From Atherix ibis (Eukaryota; Arthropoda; Insecta; Diptera; Athericidae), in the NCBI GenBank assembly GCA_958298945.1, contig OY282606.1, forward strand, positions 59,471,920 to 59,535,919: a stretch of DNA of 64,000 nt, in the 5' to 3' direction. The translations under genes and the position numbers were made by a program. Below the pieces are notes generated by a model. The model was not told the origin of the DNA, did no database searches, and saw only the letters and a program-made list of their open reading frames with translations. Every line of letters begins with the position of its first letter. Positions within the stretch are counted from its first letter, which is position 1. Shown piece by piece: positions 11,314 through 22,564 of this stretch.

Positions 11314-12156
11314 CGAGGTCTGTTCAAAAAGTATCGCGGGTTACGTATATTCGATTTTCGATTTTTTGTGGCATTATGTTGGTACTCATTTCTCTCACTT
11401 ATGCCGACAAGTTCGGCTATTTTGAATTTTCAGTTAATTTTTGACCGCCGCTTTGCTTGCACGTGTTTTCGGAACAAGAAAAAGTCACAGGGGGCCAGAT
11501 CTGGGGAATACAGTGGCTGCGACATTATTATTGTGCTGTTTTTGGTCACGAATTTGTATATTCCCGCACAAGCAACCACGCGTGAGCAGGCGTGTTATCA
11601 TGGTGCAAAAGCCAATTTTTGTTTTTCCACAAATCCGGGCGTTTCTGGCGGATTGCTTCTCGCAACTTGCGCATAACTTATAGGTAATATTCCTTATTGA
11701 CCGTTCTACCCTATGGCAAGAACTTATGATGCACCACGCCCTTGCAATCGAAAAAAACTCTAAGTCAAACCTTCACATTCGACCGAACTTTGCGCGCTTT
11801 TTTCGGTCTTGGCTCGTGCGGCAGATTCCATTGGGATGATTGAGCTTTGGTTTCCACATTATAACCATAAACCTATGATTCGTCATCAGTTATGATCCTA
11901 TGGAGCAAATTTGGGTCGTCGCGAACAAAGTCCAACAACTCCTTAGCAATGTTAATGCGATGCTGTTTTTGGTCGAAAATGGGCAAATATCGAAGACGAG
12001 CCAAAACACGTTCAAGCAAAGCAGCTGTCAAAATTAACTGAACATTTAAAATGGCCGAACTTGTCAGCATAAGTGAGAGATATGAGTACCAACATCGCCA
12101 CAAAAAAATCGAAAATCGAATATACGTAACCCGCGGTACTTTTTGAACAGACCTCG
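11314..12156 (-). mobile_element. Rosa-type (DD41D-like) element with two copies of the same end
   Basis: The ends are CGAGGTCTGTTCAAAAAGTA on the left and its reverse complement on the right, both flanked by TA (11312-11313, 12157-12158), a Tc1/mariner target duplication. The inverted arms are long: 11314-11469 against 12003-12156. A third copy of this end exists alone at 17444-17620. Relative to that copy, both arms share two changes: loss of about 17 bases after GTATCGCG and a duplicated CGATTTT. In the right arm the repeat runs on into the 5' side of the transposase, as in the solo copy. In the left arm it stops at GTGTTTTC and abuts the catalytic C-terminal codons directly. This suggests that the native 3' end was replaced by an inverted copy of the 5' end. 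Confidence 0.85.
11441..12030 (-). pseudogene. Rosa-type mariner transposase, catalytic part, decayed
   Basis: Minus-strand reading gives FDQKQHRINIAKELLDFVRD, then IITDDES followed by a stop where intact relatives have ITGDExWVYGY, then VETKAQSSQW, PHEPRPKKAR and VFFDCKGVVHH. Further on are REAIRQKRPDLWKNKNW, LLHHDNTPAH with the second catalytic aspartate, and a frame-shifted segment corresponding to SPDLAPCDFFLF with the third. The N-terminal DNA-binding domain (about 110 residues) is missing, and at least four stops or shifts break the frame. The family cuts and pastes DNA at TA sites. Assignment to DD41D/rosa rests on remembered family motifs and should be tested by search. Confidence 0.85.
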
Positions 12157-12158
12157 TA

Positions 12159-12820
12159 TGTTATAAATAAGTTATAATTAATAGATTATTATTTACGAAA
12201 AGAAATATTTTGTAAAAGCTTTCCCGGCTGCATTTTAATTCGATCAACCTTCTTCAGAAACTCAGTATTCTAATAGTTTATACTATAAAATACAAATTTT
12301 ATAATAAATAATATCATACTCAATATTTTAATATATATAAATATGGTGTCTTTTTAATGGCATATTAATTATATATATGTTATTAATATTTATAAGAGTA
12401 TTTATACATTTGGAATCTAGCGATGGTTAAAATGATAGTAAATATTTTCACTGCAAGTTTAAAAATTTGAGAAATAAACCGGTCTGGGTAGACAATTCTT
12501 TTACCACAATAAGATTTATGGACTGCTATTTTAAAGGATTATTACCATTTTCGATAAAATCAGCAAGCGCTAAGATCTTATTAACTAATATAGTTTTTAA
12601 GTACAATTTACCTCAACCTAGATGAAGGCTCTTCTGCAGTTCTGTCTAATCAACAAATAATGTCAATGTCGTCAACATATTATAAAAGCTGATTACAGTT
12701 AAGGAGGATAGTACTGCTCATGCTGAACCCTGAGTCACAAATCACATATTCCAGCGCTAGGATAACGATAACACACAAAAGTACATCACTAAAGTTATTC
12801 GGTTATTTTCCCTCTTCCTT
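12159..12820. other. AT-rich DNA, nothing recognised
   Basis: No frame or repeat of note between the rosa-type element and the LINE fragment that follows. Confidence 0.45.
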
Positions 12821-12823
12821 ACA

Positions 12824-13385
12824 TACTAGCCATGGTCAGCCTAGTTAGTCTAATCAATTTTTCTGGAATGCCAAACTCATAGATGTAACTTGAACCATTT
12901 ATTGATGAACCGTTTGGTGCAGTGTGTCATCACTTAACCAGTTCGCAGGTGATCCCGTCATCCTTAGGCAACTTGTGGTTTTTCGATGCTTGGTGGCGGT
13001 AGCATATATTCTTAAGCCGGCAGAATCTCCAACTTCTGCTTCGATTGGTAAGTATTTAATAGTTCTTCAAAATGTTCCACCGATAGTTTTAATATACTCA
13101 TTTAGTCGAAAACTACATCGCACTCCGCATCTGGTTCGGTTTATCTCTATATTTTTCGATTTCACAGACCTGAGACTGCAGTATGACTTGGTATGCAGTA
13201 TTCTTTTGTACTTCCAATGACCATTTCATCTACCACGGCTGACTGGATGATCCGAAATTCGTTGTCACTGGTATGCTCATAGAAGCTTTGGCTGCCAACG
13301 TATAATCTTAATTCGGGCCCCCTCCCTATCTTGTAAAAGCATGATTTTAGTGTAATCTTCGAAAAAGGTGTCCTAAACATCTATG
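12824..13385 (-). pseudogene. LINE fragment, endonuclease end plus reverse transcriptase start
   Basis: On the minus strand, 13380-13165 reads an endonuclease tail: KIGRGPELRLYVGSQSFYEH, then TSDNEFRIIQSA and MVIGST. This matches the AP-endonuclease domain of LINEs often annotated as craniofacial development protein 2-like. A decayed linker follows, then DDGITCELVK (normally GxDGIxAELxK of the RT), then SSYIYEFGIPEKLIRLTRL, which belongs further into the RT. The segment between the last two motifs is deleted. Several frameshifts are present. A related plus-strand fragment lies at 38575-39290. Confidence 0.75.
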
Positions 13386-13389
13386 AGGC

Positions 13390-14400
13390 TGATTTTATTA
13401 TATTTACCTCGCACGCTTATATATTACAGCTGCCATCCAGAACACCGAGTCAGATTCCGTTATTTTTTTCGCCGGGTACCTAGAAGATAGCATGCTTGAA
13501 ATGTAAATTTTTGGAAGTCTGTTGACTTTCGGGAACACTTGGTGAGCTACTCGTATTATAGTTGCAATGCTAGTCTACTGTTCTGTTCTTTGGCTAGTCA
13601 TAGAATAGAATTAATAGTAAAAAAGTTAAAAGTCTAGCCTATTGAAGCGCATAGTTTTCTTCCCATTTTACAGCTGGGATTGGGCCCGGCTTTGGCGAGA
13701 TTATTTTTGCATTTTTCTATATATCAGCTGACGAACAATGCGAGTTATCTTCAAAATACTTAAATAAGGTATTTAAAGTCGGCTCGAGTCCCACTAAGAC
13801 ATAATCCTATGCTAAATCCCAAAAGATAATTTCTTTCCCTTTTGCTCTAATTTTATTATCCTGTTGTGCATTCCTTAGTATAAAGTGGGAGGAAAACAAA
13901 TGGAAAAAACATCAGCCATCAGAAATACGGAAATTTAAATACCAGCTTTAGGAAGTTAAACCAATCGTAGATAAACACACCCGTATTGGTCAATCCAAAA
14001 TGGTCATAATGGCCGCCTCTCCTTCTGTTCGAAGCATGCCACTGTACCAAAACTGCATGAAAAATAAGTAGTAGGATAGTTGCAGCGGACCGATCCTCTG
14101 CTAAGCGAAAACAAAAATACAATATTAAAACTGATACAAATGTAAATTAAATGAACTTTTGTAAATAGGCCCCCGTGTTCCGAATGGAATGTGAAACTGG
14201 AAATAGATAGATTTAAATAAAAAATATATGTCATAATAATCAAGAAAAGATTAATCTGAACAATTTAGAAATTCAAAACTAGTACACATTTACAGACAGC
14301 TATCGGATGCCTTTTTTTTAGAATTGTTTAATAAGTCGTGTAATTCAAAATTAAAGCCTCTTAAAAGTAACTATTAATAAGGATTATTAAAAAAATATTA
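13390..14400. other. No recognised gene
   Basis: AT-rich with a slightly GC-richer patch near 13980-14180. Overlapping minus-strand frames (13919-14243) have no family resemblance that I can see. Confidence 0.4.
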
Positions 14401-14990
14401 TTAACATTCTTAGCCCTTGAACATAGCACAGCATCTTCTTGAAAAATAATGACTTCGCAGTAGCAAAGATGCTTTTTTGTCGGTGGTAACAAAATGTTCC
14501 CGCAATATTTCTAAATATTTGATTTAAATTCGCTTACTATCAATAAACTACAACTGGCCAAAGGCATATTAGAAAAAACATCCCCAGTTCTATCTACACA
14601 TTAGTTGTTTTATCTCAGCAGATCGTCGTTGCACTCGCAGATTTCTGTTGGGTCTGAAAAAATTGATCTTGCTCTTATCAGAGAAAAAGAGTGTAGTACA
14701 GTCCTTAAAAGTTCAGTATTTATTTTTTGCTGTCAACAGAGGTTTTCTTACAAGTGTCCTATCGCATAATTCACCTTCTTATTATATGTTGCAAATCGGC
14801 TGCTCACTAACGGTTTCACCTCTTTGATCTGGAAATATGTGTATAAGCCTTCCAGTTTGGAATCGGGACATCAAGAATATTTGAAGAAACATCTATTTTC
14901 CTGCCTTATAGTCCTTATTGATAGAAAAACTCCTTTACGAAGATCTGTAGCGACTTTTCCATAAAATTACACTTAAATGAGAATAAACGA
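14400..14990 (-). pseudogene. Tc1-like transposase remnant
   Basis: Minus-strand reading gives VRKPLLTAKNK, the usual linker before the catalytic domain of Tc1 proteins. FFSDKSKINFF follows (normally WSDESKFNLF, holding the first catalytic aspartate). Further on is VIIFQEDAVLCSRAKNVNN, the degraded form of the second motif (FQQDxAPCHxAKxVxx). Frameshifts separate all parts, and the final DDE/D glutamate region is not visible. It marks an old Tc1 insertion; terminal repeats were not found. Confidence 0.7.
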
Positions 14991-15535
14991 TTCTTTCCTC
15001 TCAAAAATACTCTTTTCACCAAAAAATCTTAAGAAAAAATAAAAATATACATTAATCAAATATATTCTATTTATAAAAATGCAATACTCATGGTAGAGAG
15101 CAGGTTAAAAAGAATTTTTAGGGTGGTACGCTTTTCAAGAGCGTAAATGTAAAGTAGTTATATATATAGAGTAGACTTATTTAATAACAAAAAAACATAA
15201 ATCTATCAAAGTTTCTCCTGCTCATATGTATATATGTATAAAAAAAAAATATGTTAAAAATTTTTAGAAAATCACGTTCAAATGTCTTACAGGGCATAAA
15301 CTAAAGGATAACTTTCGGACAAGAAAATTAGTATGATTGAAAAAAAAAATTAATCTCTTTATAACGAAATATAGTCACTTCAGGCAACTAAAGACTCTAA
15401 GATCATGTTGATTGATACAATTGCGAAAATCGAAGGTAGCAATTACAATAGTATCGGTATAATTGTACCAAACTATATGGAAGACTAAAGTTCAATGCAG
15501 AGAGCAAATGTTACACATACCATGTATGGATATAT
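14991..15535. other. AT-rich DNA, nothing recognised
   Basis: Plain sequence between the Tc1 remnant and the 3' side of the Jockey fragment. It could include decayed LINE downstream sequence, but no motif is visible. Confidence 0.4.
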
Positions 15536-16420
15536 TTACATTCGTTTACTTTCATTTTCCACTTTTTGAATCAATGGAAAATATGAATTTGGGTTTGCAA
15601 AACGTTGAAAGCCTGTTGGGGATATTTGTAGGATACGAATAAAGGCTGTATTTTCGAATATGAAGAATACACTAGGATAAAAAGGAGTATCTAAAGTACA
15701 AATGTTGAAGAAAATGGCGTCAAGTATACTTCCTTTTGGAATTGCAGCGAATATCACAGAGATATTCGGGAATCCGTCAGATTTATTTACTTGGAAATAC
15801 CGGTTGGAAAGAAATGATTTTACTACCGGAAAGTAAGCGGAAGGAAGGATCCTCTTGAGTAAGACTTCATAGTAAGCCCGGGTGCCATACTCAGTCATAT
15901 GCTTAACTTATTGTATATCTAAAAACACCGCGAGACAATTTATTTTTGCTTTTTAAAGAGGATCTAATGAAATTGATGATTGGAAAGAGAATAATTTGTC
16001 TATAGGTAGTGGAGTATGATATAGGAAAAAATATTTCCTAAGCTCAACAACCTAATATAATACTCCACTACCTATAGACCAATTATTTGCAATTTTCAGA
16101 GATTTGCGTAATATGTTGTTCGAAGGATTGAGTTGCATAACATATAAATGAAGACTTTTTCCTTTTTGGGTAGTTATTTGTATATGTTGAGTAGTATTAG
16201 ATTGTAGCCGAAAGCTTTGTTATTAGGAAAGCATTAAATGATATTGGAAAATTTGGAACGAAGTCTTATTCGGAGTTTTGATGTGGAATAAAAGTTTTTG
16301 CAAGGAGTTTTCCAAATAATTCTGCTTTATTTTTGTCAGTTCTAACCTAGGTTCCATCACTTTTTAGTAAGGGATGCGTAGTTTTATATTGAGATAAAAG
16401 TTCTATTATAGACATTTATA
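15536..16420 (-). pseudogene. Jockey-clade LINE, endonuclease-RT linker through RT palm
   Basis: Reading from 16420 downward, RTDKNKAELFGKLLAKTFIPH-like sequence matches the linker before Jockey RTs. Next come ELPKRGKVFIYMLCNSILR (finger region), then VWHPGLL, then an open frame from 15898 with ILPSAYFPVVKSFLSNRYF and QVNKSDGFPNISVIFA. IPKGSILDAIFFNICTLD replaces the usual PQGSVLGPxLYNIYTxD, and the catalytic FADD box is lost (FENTAF). A segment between the finger and palm regions is gone. At that point sits a long inverted repeat (15991-16086). It is clearly the same family as 2101-2450. Confidence 0.85.
15991..16086. repeat. Inverted repeat hairpin inside the Jockey copy
   Basis: GTCTATAGGTAGTGGAGTAT at 15999-16018 is matched perfectly in reverse complement by the sequence ending at 16079. 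With a few mismatches the pairing extends to about 35 bases per arm (15991-16025 and 16051-16086) around a 25-base loop. The hairpin lies exactly at the breakpoint of the RT deletion, which fits an inverted duplication formed during repair. Confidence 0.9.
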
Positions 16421-16424
16421 CTGT

Positions 16425-17441
16425 TAAATTGTTTATGAGTGATAAAGTATAGTTCGCTCTTCGTTCTGTATTATATTTCGCCATGTAAGTCGCCAATGAG
16501 ATCTTTATTTACGTTTTTCTTTTATTAGTTACCTCATTGTAAACTACTAATTTGTAGCACTGCGTGTTAGTTTTATGTTCATGTTTTCAAATTTTTAGCA
16601 TTTGGTATTCTGCACGTAAAACTATATACGTTTAAAATGTTTATAAATTATTGCTCAATAGAGAATCTTACTATACACATATTACATTAGACGCGATATT
16701 ATATTAAAATAGGTTTACATAATTCAAATTAACACGAAGTCCTAACAAATTGATTCTCTTTGCTGATGTACTAATATTCTTATTAGACATAATTAAAACT
16801 TTCACGATATAATTGTACGCATACATATTTACAGTAAAAAAAAACGGTTTGCCAACTTAATATTCTATTTGAAACAATTTTATTTAACAATTTTCTCAAT
16901 TAACTGCTTATTTATCAAAAGGTATATATGTAAGTGAACCTAAAGCAAATAGAAAAAAATGTTTATTAAAGAATACTTAGACTTTAGTTCAGGATTTGTG
17001 AATTGATTGATATTGATTTGTTAAAGAATTGAGAATGATTCAATCAAAATCGGAAACCATGTACTATTTTGTATTTCTAAGGGTAAACACGTACCTTTTT
17101 TCATCCACGTGTTACAGTTAAAAAAGAAAAAATTTACTATTTAAAACATAACACAAGTAGAAAAATGAATTAACTAACAAAACCTTGAAAGAAAATGTTG
17201 TAAGTAAACTTTCGTCTACGTGATATCTTTTGACGAATTTAAATCTTAGATTGTTCCCTAATTCTTATCTGATTTTTTTTTCATTTAAACCAAAACGTAA
17301 TTATGTTTTGATAAATTAAACAAATTATTTTAGATACTAATCAAAAGGAATAATACAAAAAATATTCTGGAATTCAAAATACTTTAAACAAATTTTTTTT
17401 TTGAAAATAATTGCAATACAAAAATGTGCTTTTTATTAAAA
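16425..17441. other. AT-rich DNA, nothing recognised
   Basis: Upstream side of the Jockey copy. I could not follow its endonuclease domain here. No other frame or repeat stands out. Confidence 0.4.
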
Positions 17442-17443
17442 TA

Positions 17444-17620
17444 CGAGGTCTGTTCAAAAAGTATCGCGAATTTACAATTTCCGCCGGTTACGTATATTCG
17501 ATTTTTGTGGCGTTATGTTGGTACTCATGTCTCTCACTTATTCCGACAAGTTCGGCCATTTTAAATGTTCAGTTAATTTTTGATAGCTGCTTTGCTTGCA
17601 CGTGTTTTGACTCATCTTCG
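17444..17620 (+). mobile_element. Solo 5' end of the rosa-type element
   Basis: Begins after TA (17442-17443) with CGAGGTCTGTTCAAAAAGTA and continues through ACGTATATTCGATTTTTGTG, GTTGGTACTCATGTCTCTC, ACAAGTTCGGCCATTTTAAA and GCTTGCACGTGTTTTGACTC to about 17620, then stops abruptly in AT-rich DNA. It carries the segment AATTTACAATTTCCGCC that both arms of the 11314-12156 element lack, so it is closer to the ancestral end. There is no coding sequence and no second end. Confidence 0.85.
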
Positions 17621-17624
17621 TTAA

Positions 17625-18466
17625 TATAGTTTTATTTCTATATATCTGAAGGCGGATAGAAAAAACTTGTTTTCTATATTTATAGCAAATTATTTTCTTA
17701 ACAGTATTTAGTATATTCTTAATATTATCGAAGTATTTTTTTCACTTTCGCAAAAATTTACCTTCAATTTTTGAAATAACCATATAATTTTTTGTTAGAT
17801 GTTTGTAATTGGCGGAAGTAGCTTATAGCATTGTATTACATTTGCCTACTTTTTTTTATTGCTATTTCATTTCTTCCTTTCATTTAGTAAAGTTAGCTTA
17901 GATGTATATTTTTACGCTATTATGTAGTGGTAAGCTACTTGGCGACGTCTATTGTTTCTTAAATGCTCAATAAAACAATTGTATTAGAAACTTATTAATG
18001 ACAGAATTTTTGTACACCGCCTTAAAGATTCATTGAAACTTCCATTATGCTAAATATTAGCAATAATGTTTTTGGTCGATTCAGTTTTACCAGTATTATA
18101 GTAATAGATTTTCAGCGCCTTTATCAAATAGTTCTAGTAAGTCTCTGCTACCCTATTTTTTAGAAAATACTCCTGCCATGTGTGGTGGCAACTGTATTTT
18201 AAAAAATACTGAATTTATTGTCATAGAGTGAAAATACATGCATACTTTTTTTTGTTGCACCTACTCGAATGTATAGTGAGCTCCTGCATGGTTGTAGTAA
18301 TTATTTGCCAAATCTCTTCACAACAAATATTTTGTATGCCATTTTTCGACTATAGTCTTGTTTCTTGGGGGAGATAAGGTTTGGGATAGTTTTAGAAATA
18401 TTATCAGTCAACTACTCTCAGTTAAACAAGTAGTTAATAATAATATTGAATCGTCAGCGGCCAAAT
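17625..18466. other. AT-rich DNA
   Basis: No gene found. It contains CTACTTGGCGAC at about 17934-17945, one of four similar short motifs in the window. Confidence 0.4.
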
Positions 18467-18468
18467 TA

Positions 18469-19510
18469 CGAGGGTCGTTCAATAAGTCCTTAGAAAATCC
18501 GAGAAATTGCGCTCGTAGTGTCGGTAAAGATTTTTTTTTGTAAGTAGCATTATCGACAGGAAAGACCTACGCATTATTTCAGCTCGATCCATAGCGTAGG
18601 TCAATTTCTATCGTCGATTAAACTTAACGACATTTATTTGTGCATAACAATGGAAAAAAACGAGTTTAGGGCTGTCATCAAACATCTCCATTTGAAAGGC
18701 TTAAGCCCGAAAGAAATCAAAGCCGAGTTGGATGCAGTTCATGGCACATCTGCACCTGTGTTTGCGACGGTTTACAATTGGGTGAATGAATTTAAACGTG
18801 GCCGTTCATCCACAAAAGATGAACATCGTTCAGGACGCCCAGTTGAGGTGTCTACTCCTGAAATCATCGACAAAATCCACGATCTGATTTTGAACGATCG
18901 GCGAATTAAAGTTCGCGAATTCGTTGAGGCCACGGGCATATCACAAGGTACAGTCGCTTCAATTTTGCATGAAAAATTGTCTGTGAAAAAAATTTCGGCA
19001 AGATGCGTGCCGCGTTTGCTCTCAGAGGAGAATAAGCGCAATCGTGTAGTGGACTCTGAGGCTATGTTGGCACTCTTTCATCGCAATCCTGTCGAATTCC
19101 TTTGTCGATATGTCACTGTGGACAAAACCTGGATACACTACTACACTCCAGAAACGAAGAGACAGTCATCACAGTGGATTTTCAACAGTGAACGGGCTCC
19201 GAAGAAGGCAAAAACGGTGCCATCGGCCGGCAAGGTGATGGCCACGGTCTTTTGGGATTCGCAGGGCATCATTTTTATCGACTACTTGGAAAAAGGAAAA
19301 ACAATAACAGGAGCGTATTACGCGTCGTTATTGCAACGGTTGAGCGAGGAAATCAAAGAGAAACGCCTCCATCTGAAGAAGAAAAAAATCCTCTTGCATC
19401 AGGACAATGCGCGTGTGCACACCTGCGCTGTTTCCATGACCAAAATTGTGGAATTGAGAATGGAATTGTTGCAGCATCCCGATTATTCACCAGATTTGGT
19501 ACGACCCTCG
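18469..19510 (+). mobile_element. Mariner element with 3' deletion, both terminal ends kept
   Basis: The left end CGAGGGTCGTTCAATAAGTC follows TA (18467-18468). The right end is ACGACCCTCG followed by TA (19511-19512). The perfect inverted match is only 10 bp, because a deletion has removed the 3' part of the gene, the 3' untranslated part and the inner portion of the right repeat. The element is 1042 bp against about 1.3 kb for full mariners. It is the least decayed transposon in the window. Confidence 0.92.
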
Positions 19511-19519
19511 TACAAATAA
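18650..19519 (+). CDS. Mariner transposase, C-terminally truncated
   Basis: ATG at 18650 is chosen because MEKNEFRAVIKHLHLKGLSP is the normal start of this mariner group. The frame can be extended 4 codons upstream only through a non-ATG codon. The 289 residues include the first helix-turn-helix (about 1-55, NWVNEFKRGR), the linker motif RSGRPVEV (about 60-68), the second helix-turn-helix (about 85-120) and CVPRLLSEE (normally WVPRLL). The catalytic domain shows TVDKTW (first aspartate about 158; the usual following E is K) and LLHQDNARVHT (second aspartate about 252). SPDL is kept, but the third aspartate, expected at about 287, is lost because the frame passes into the terminal repeat (VRPSY) and stops in flanking DNA. 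It should be inactive for cleavage but could still bind its ends. Confidence 0.92.
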   Translation: MEKNEFRAVIKHLHLKGLSPKEIKAELDAVHGTSAPVFATVYNWVNEFKRGRSSTKDEHRSGRPVEVSTPEIIDKIHDLILNDRRIKVREFVEATGISQGTVASILHEKLSVKKISARCVPRLLSEENKRNRVVDSEAMLALFHRNPVEFLCRYVTVDKTWIHYYTPETKRQSSQWIFNSERAPKKAKTVPSAGKVMATVFWDSQGIIFIDYLEKGKTITGAYYASLLQRLSEEIKEKRLHLKKKKILLHQDNARVHTCAVSMTKIVELRMELLQHPDYSPDLVRPSYK

Positions 19520-21332
19520 GATCTTACAAAATATACAAACTTCTTTTAAAAATTTCAAACCTATGTTATACCGCTTCCAGTCATAATTTCCTTTTTGGTA
19601 ACATGTGTAGGGTCCGCCTTTGCATTTCCCAGACCCTAATCAATTTCCGCCAATCCCTTCATTTCATTTCGAGCAGGATTACTTCCACGTACGTCTGCAT
19701 TTTCAAATAATTTTATTCCATTTATCAAATCATCTCAATTATGCACACCGTGCTATAATTCTTACATAAATTCGTCAGGGCTGTTTCCGCGTTTTCCCAC
19801 ACAAAAAAAAAAACAAAATTAAAATATTCTGATATTATAGTTACATAGAAAATGCTTACCAAATGTACATTGTAATAAATTTCAAATATTTTACTTATAC
19901 CATATGCATATTTTAATTGATTTATGCAGACAAATTTATAAATAAAATAATATTATATATAAAAGTTAATCATAACTGATTAAGTAGTTTTTTAAGAGTT
20001 TAAGTACTTACCGTACATTTATCCGCAAAAAATGTTATTTTAAAGTGTGTATTTTCCTTAAAAAATAATACAATATGCTGATAATATCATGGTATTAAAT
20101 CAAAAATAGAGTGAAATTAAAAATGTACTAGAAATTAAATTGTTAATTTAGAATTTTCAAGAGCTTATTAACCTTTGACACTGAGTGATATGTAGTTGGG
20201 AGAAGTTTATTATGCAATTTTCTTAACTTAAATTGCAAAAGCATTTAATTATCGTATTATCTTATTCTCAGCACTAGTAATAAGATTTAGTCTTGCTGGG
20301 GATAATTACATTTAATGACTTCTGCCTTTTTGATGAAATATAAAATTAGCTAACGCAAGTGGTACTTCTAACTCTTAAGGTTCTCTTATAGACATCAAAA
20401 TGAACTCAGGAATATATTTTACAGACTTTACAAATATCAACTGTTATCATTTAGGTAATACTCGTACTTTAAATAAAATTCGTTTAAATGCCTTGGAGTT
20501 GATATTTCTCACAATTGAGTAAATTTTCTTTTCATAAGTAAATCAAATAATTTTGTGATCAGTCCTTGAATTTAACTTTAATTAAAGATGTAAATTATGT
20601 TTCGGCATCCTAAAATAAAAAAAAGGTCTATGAAAATCTCATTTTTATTATATATACAATAATATTACTTATTCTAGTATTATTGAATCTTTATTACCCT
20701 ATTGTATTTTCATAAATTCATAATGTAAAATTAAAACTTTAATAGAACCATGTTATAAAAAAAAGGTGTGTAATAAATAATTTTTGAAAAGGAAAATTGG
20801 AATTTAAAACAAGTGATTTCATTTGCAGCACAGTATTCGACCATTTAAAGTATTTATTTCAGAAAGATATAATAAAAACAAATTCACAGATTGGCTTACG
20901 TTAAATGAAGTTCTTAAGAATTTTAAATTCTCTTTTTTAAGCTACTATAAACTTTTTTAAAAGTTAACAATCATTTGGTTGTAATGTGATCGAATATCTA
21001 TATGCTGAATTAATAAAATGAAACTAAAATATATACGTTTTGTGACAAAAATTCTTTCAAAGAATAATTTTTAGAATAAATTTCTTCAGGCAGTAAAAAT
21101 TAACGTAAGTAAATAATAAAAAATAGCACAAACTGAAAAAAATTGTTCTCAATTTAATGGAATTTTTCGGCCTTATTTTTGAAGTAGTGACATACCATTA
21201 GTTTTAAGCAGTTTTTAAAGTGTTTGTTTTTAAATAAGAGTATACATTATTATTGTTTTTGTAGATATTATACTTCTAAAAGAAATAGTATAGCAATTTT
21301 TTTTTAAAATTAAATTATAATTTATTAACTGG
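19513..21332. other. AT-rich DNA, nothing recognised
   Basis: About 1.8 kb. The first 200 bases are somewhat GC-richer, without a recognisable frame; the rest is simple AT-rich sequence. Confidence 0.4.
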
Positions 21333-21475
21333 CCGACCTGGTATCATAGTGTTAGCGTACTGGACTAACGCTAATTTCCAAAAACTACATTTCCTACCAT
21401 TCTACTTTATTTGCCTCATTTCGTTATCCTTCGTCGCCAAATGACCTTCGGTGTTGTGGCGCCTAAAATACATAT
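21333..21475 (+). mobile_element. tRNA-derived SINE-like copy
   Basis: Starts with GGCCGACCTGGTATCATAG and TGTTAGCGTACTGGACTAAC, resembling the D-arm/A-box half of a tRNA. It then jumps to a body CCAAAAAC...CATTCTACTTTATTTGCCTC that matches the body of the minus-strand copy at 36410-36562. The B box is missing here. The tail contains GTCGCCAAATGACC...GGTGTTGTGGCGCC. It is a decayed SINE rather than a tRNA gene. Confidence 0.5.
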
Positions 21476-21479
21476 TTCA

Positions 21480-22560
21480 ATACTGATGTTACTTGAAATG
21501 ATAACAAACGAACAAACAATTTCATAACTAATCAGAAAAACCTTTTCGCGTAAAATTAAAGATAAAGAATACTATATTAGTGATATACACACATACAAAA
21601 ACCTTAGAGTTCGTATATGAAATAGTCCAATTACGAAGTATTCCAATTAAAAGTTAACCCCAATAGATAGTCTTCATATAAAACACAACTTTACGAATTT
21701 AAAGATAAACTATATTTGTTTTTTCTTTTTGATTGCTTAACCATAAATAGATGAATATATAAAAGGTATAATTGTCGTACTCAATTCTGAATTTAAAAAT
21801 AGTATAATTGCTTCCGATTCTGTTTCTCGGTCCAAAAAACCGTGGTTTGGCCCGTTTCTGGCTCTCAGTCCAAAGAGCACTAGTATCCACATTACTTGCC
21901 TTATCTGAACAACAATTTCACTACAAATAACTGCCACGTCGTACCATTTAAAACTTTCCGTTTTTCTAACAAACACTCCATAAAAAACTTACTCAACAAT
22001 ACGAAAATTCTATCATATAATCCTACTTACTAAGTAAATTATTCTACTGCAACATATTATTTATGCTGAGCTTATGAATTTAAAGAAAACCCCAACTGTA
22101 GCGTTAAAATGTTGAATATATTCCCTCATTTTATCCACACAATAAAATATTTTTTCATTCACGCCAGGCTGCGGGCCTTGCTACTTCATTAGTATCTGAG
22201 CAAAAACGTCACTGACAAAATTTACTTGGCCATCGAATATTAAATATTTAATTTGCAAACTAATCTCATTTATTCTATACTCTAGTTTTAATATGTTGAC
22301 ATAGCATAATCATAACCTGTGTAAAGAAATCAACCGTTTATCTAATGTGGATCAAATGATTTATCAAAATTTTGAAAAAAAATTAACAAAATTCTAATGT
22401 CAACAGAAAAATAACTGTTACAGGTTACCAGTAAATTGCCTGGTAACCTCTAACAGAAGCCCAACACCATTCATTTAAATACGACTTTAACATAGATTCC
22501 GAATTTAATACAACCTTTGTAGAATCTTATACATAGAAATGTTATAAGAGACGGTGTTAT
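21480..22560. other. No recognised gene
   Basis: AT-rich. A minus-strand stretch at 21780-21976 is GC-richer, with short overlapping frames (for example NVDTSALWTESQKRAKPRFF in one and RARNGPNHGFLDRETESE in another). The two readings conflict and neither resembles a known family. Confidence 0.35.
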
Positions 22561-22564
22561 GGTG

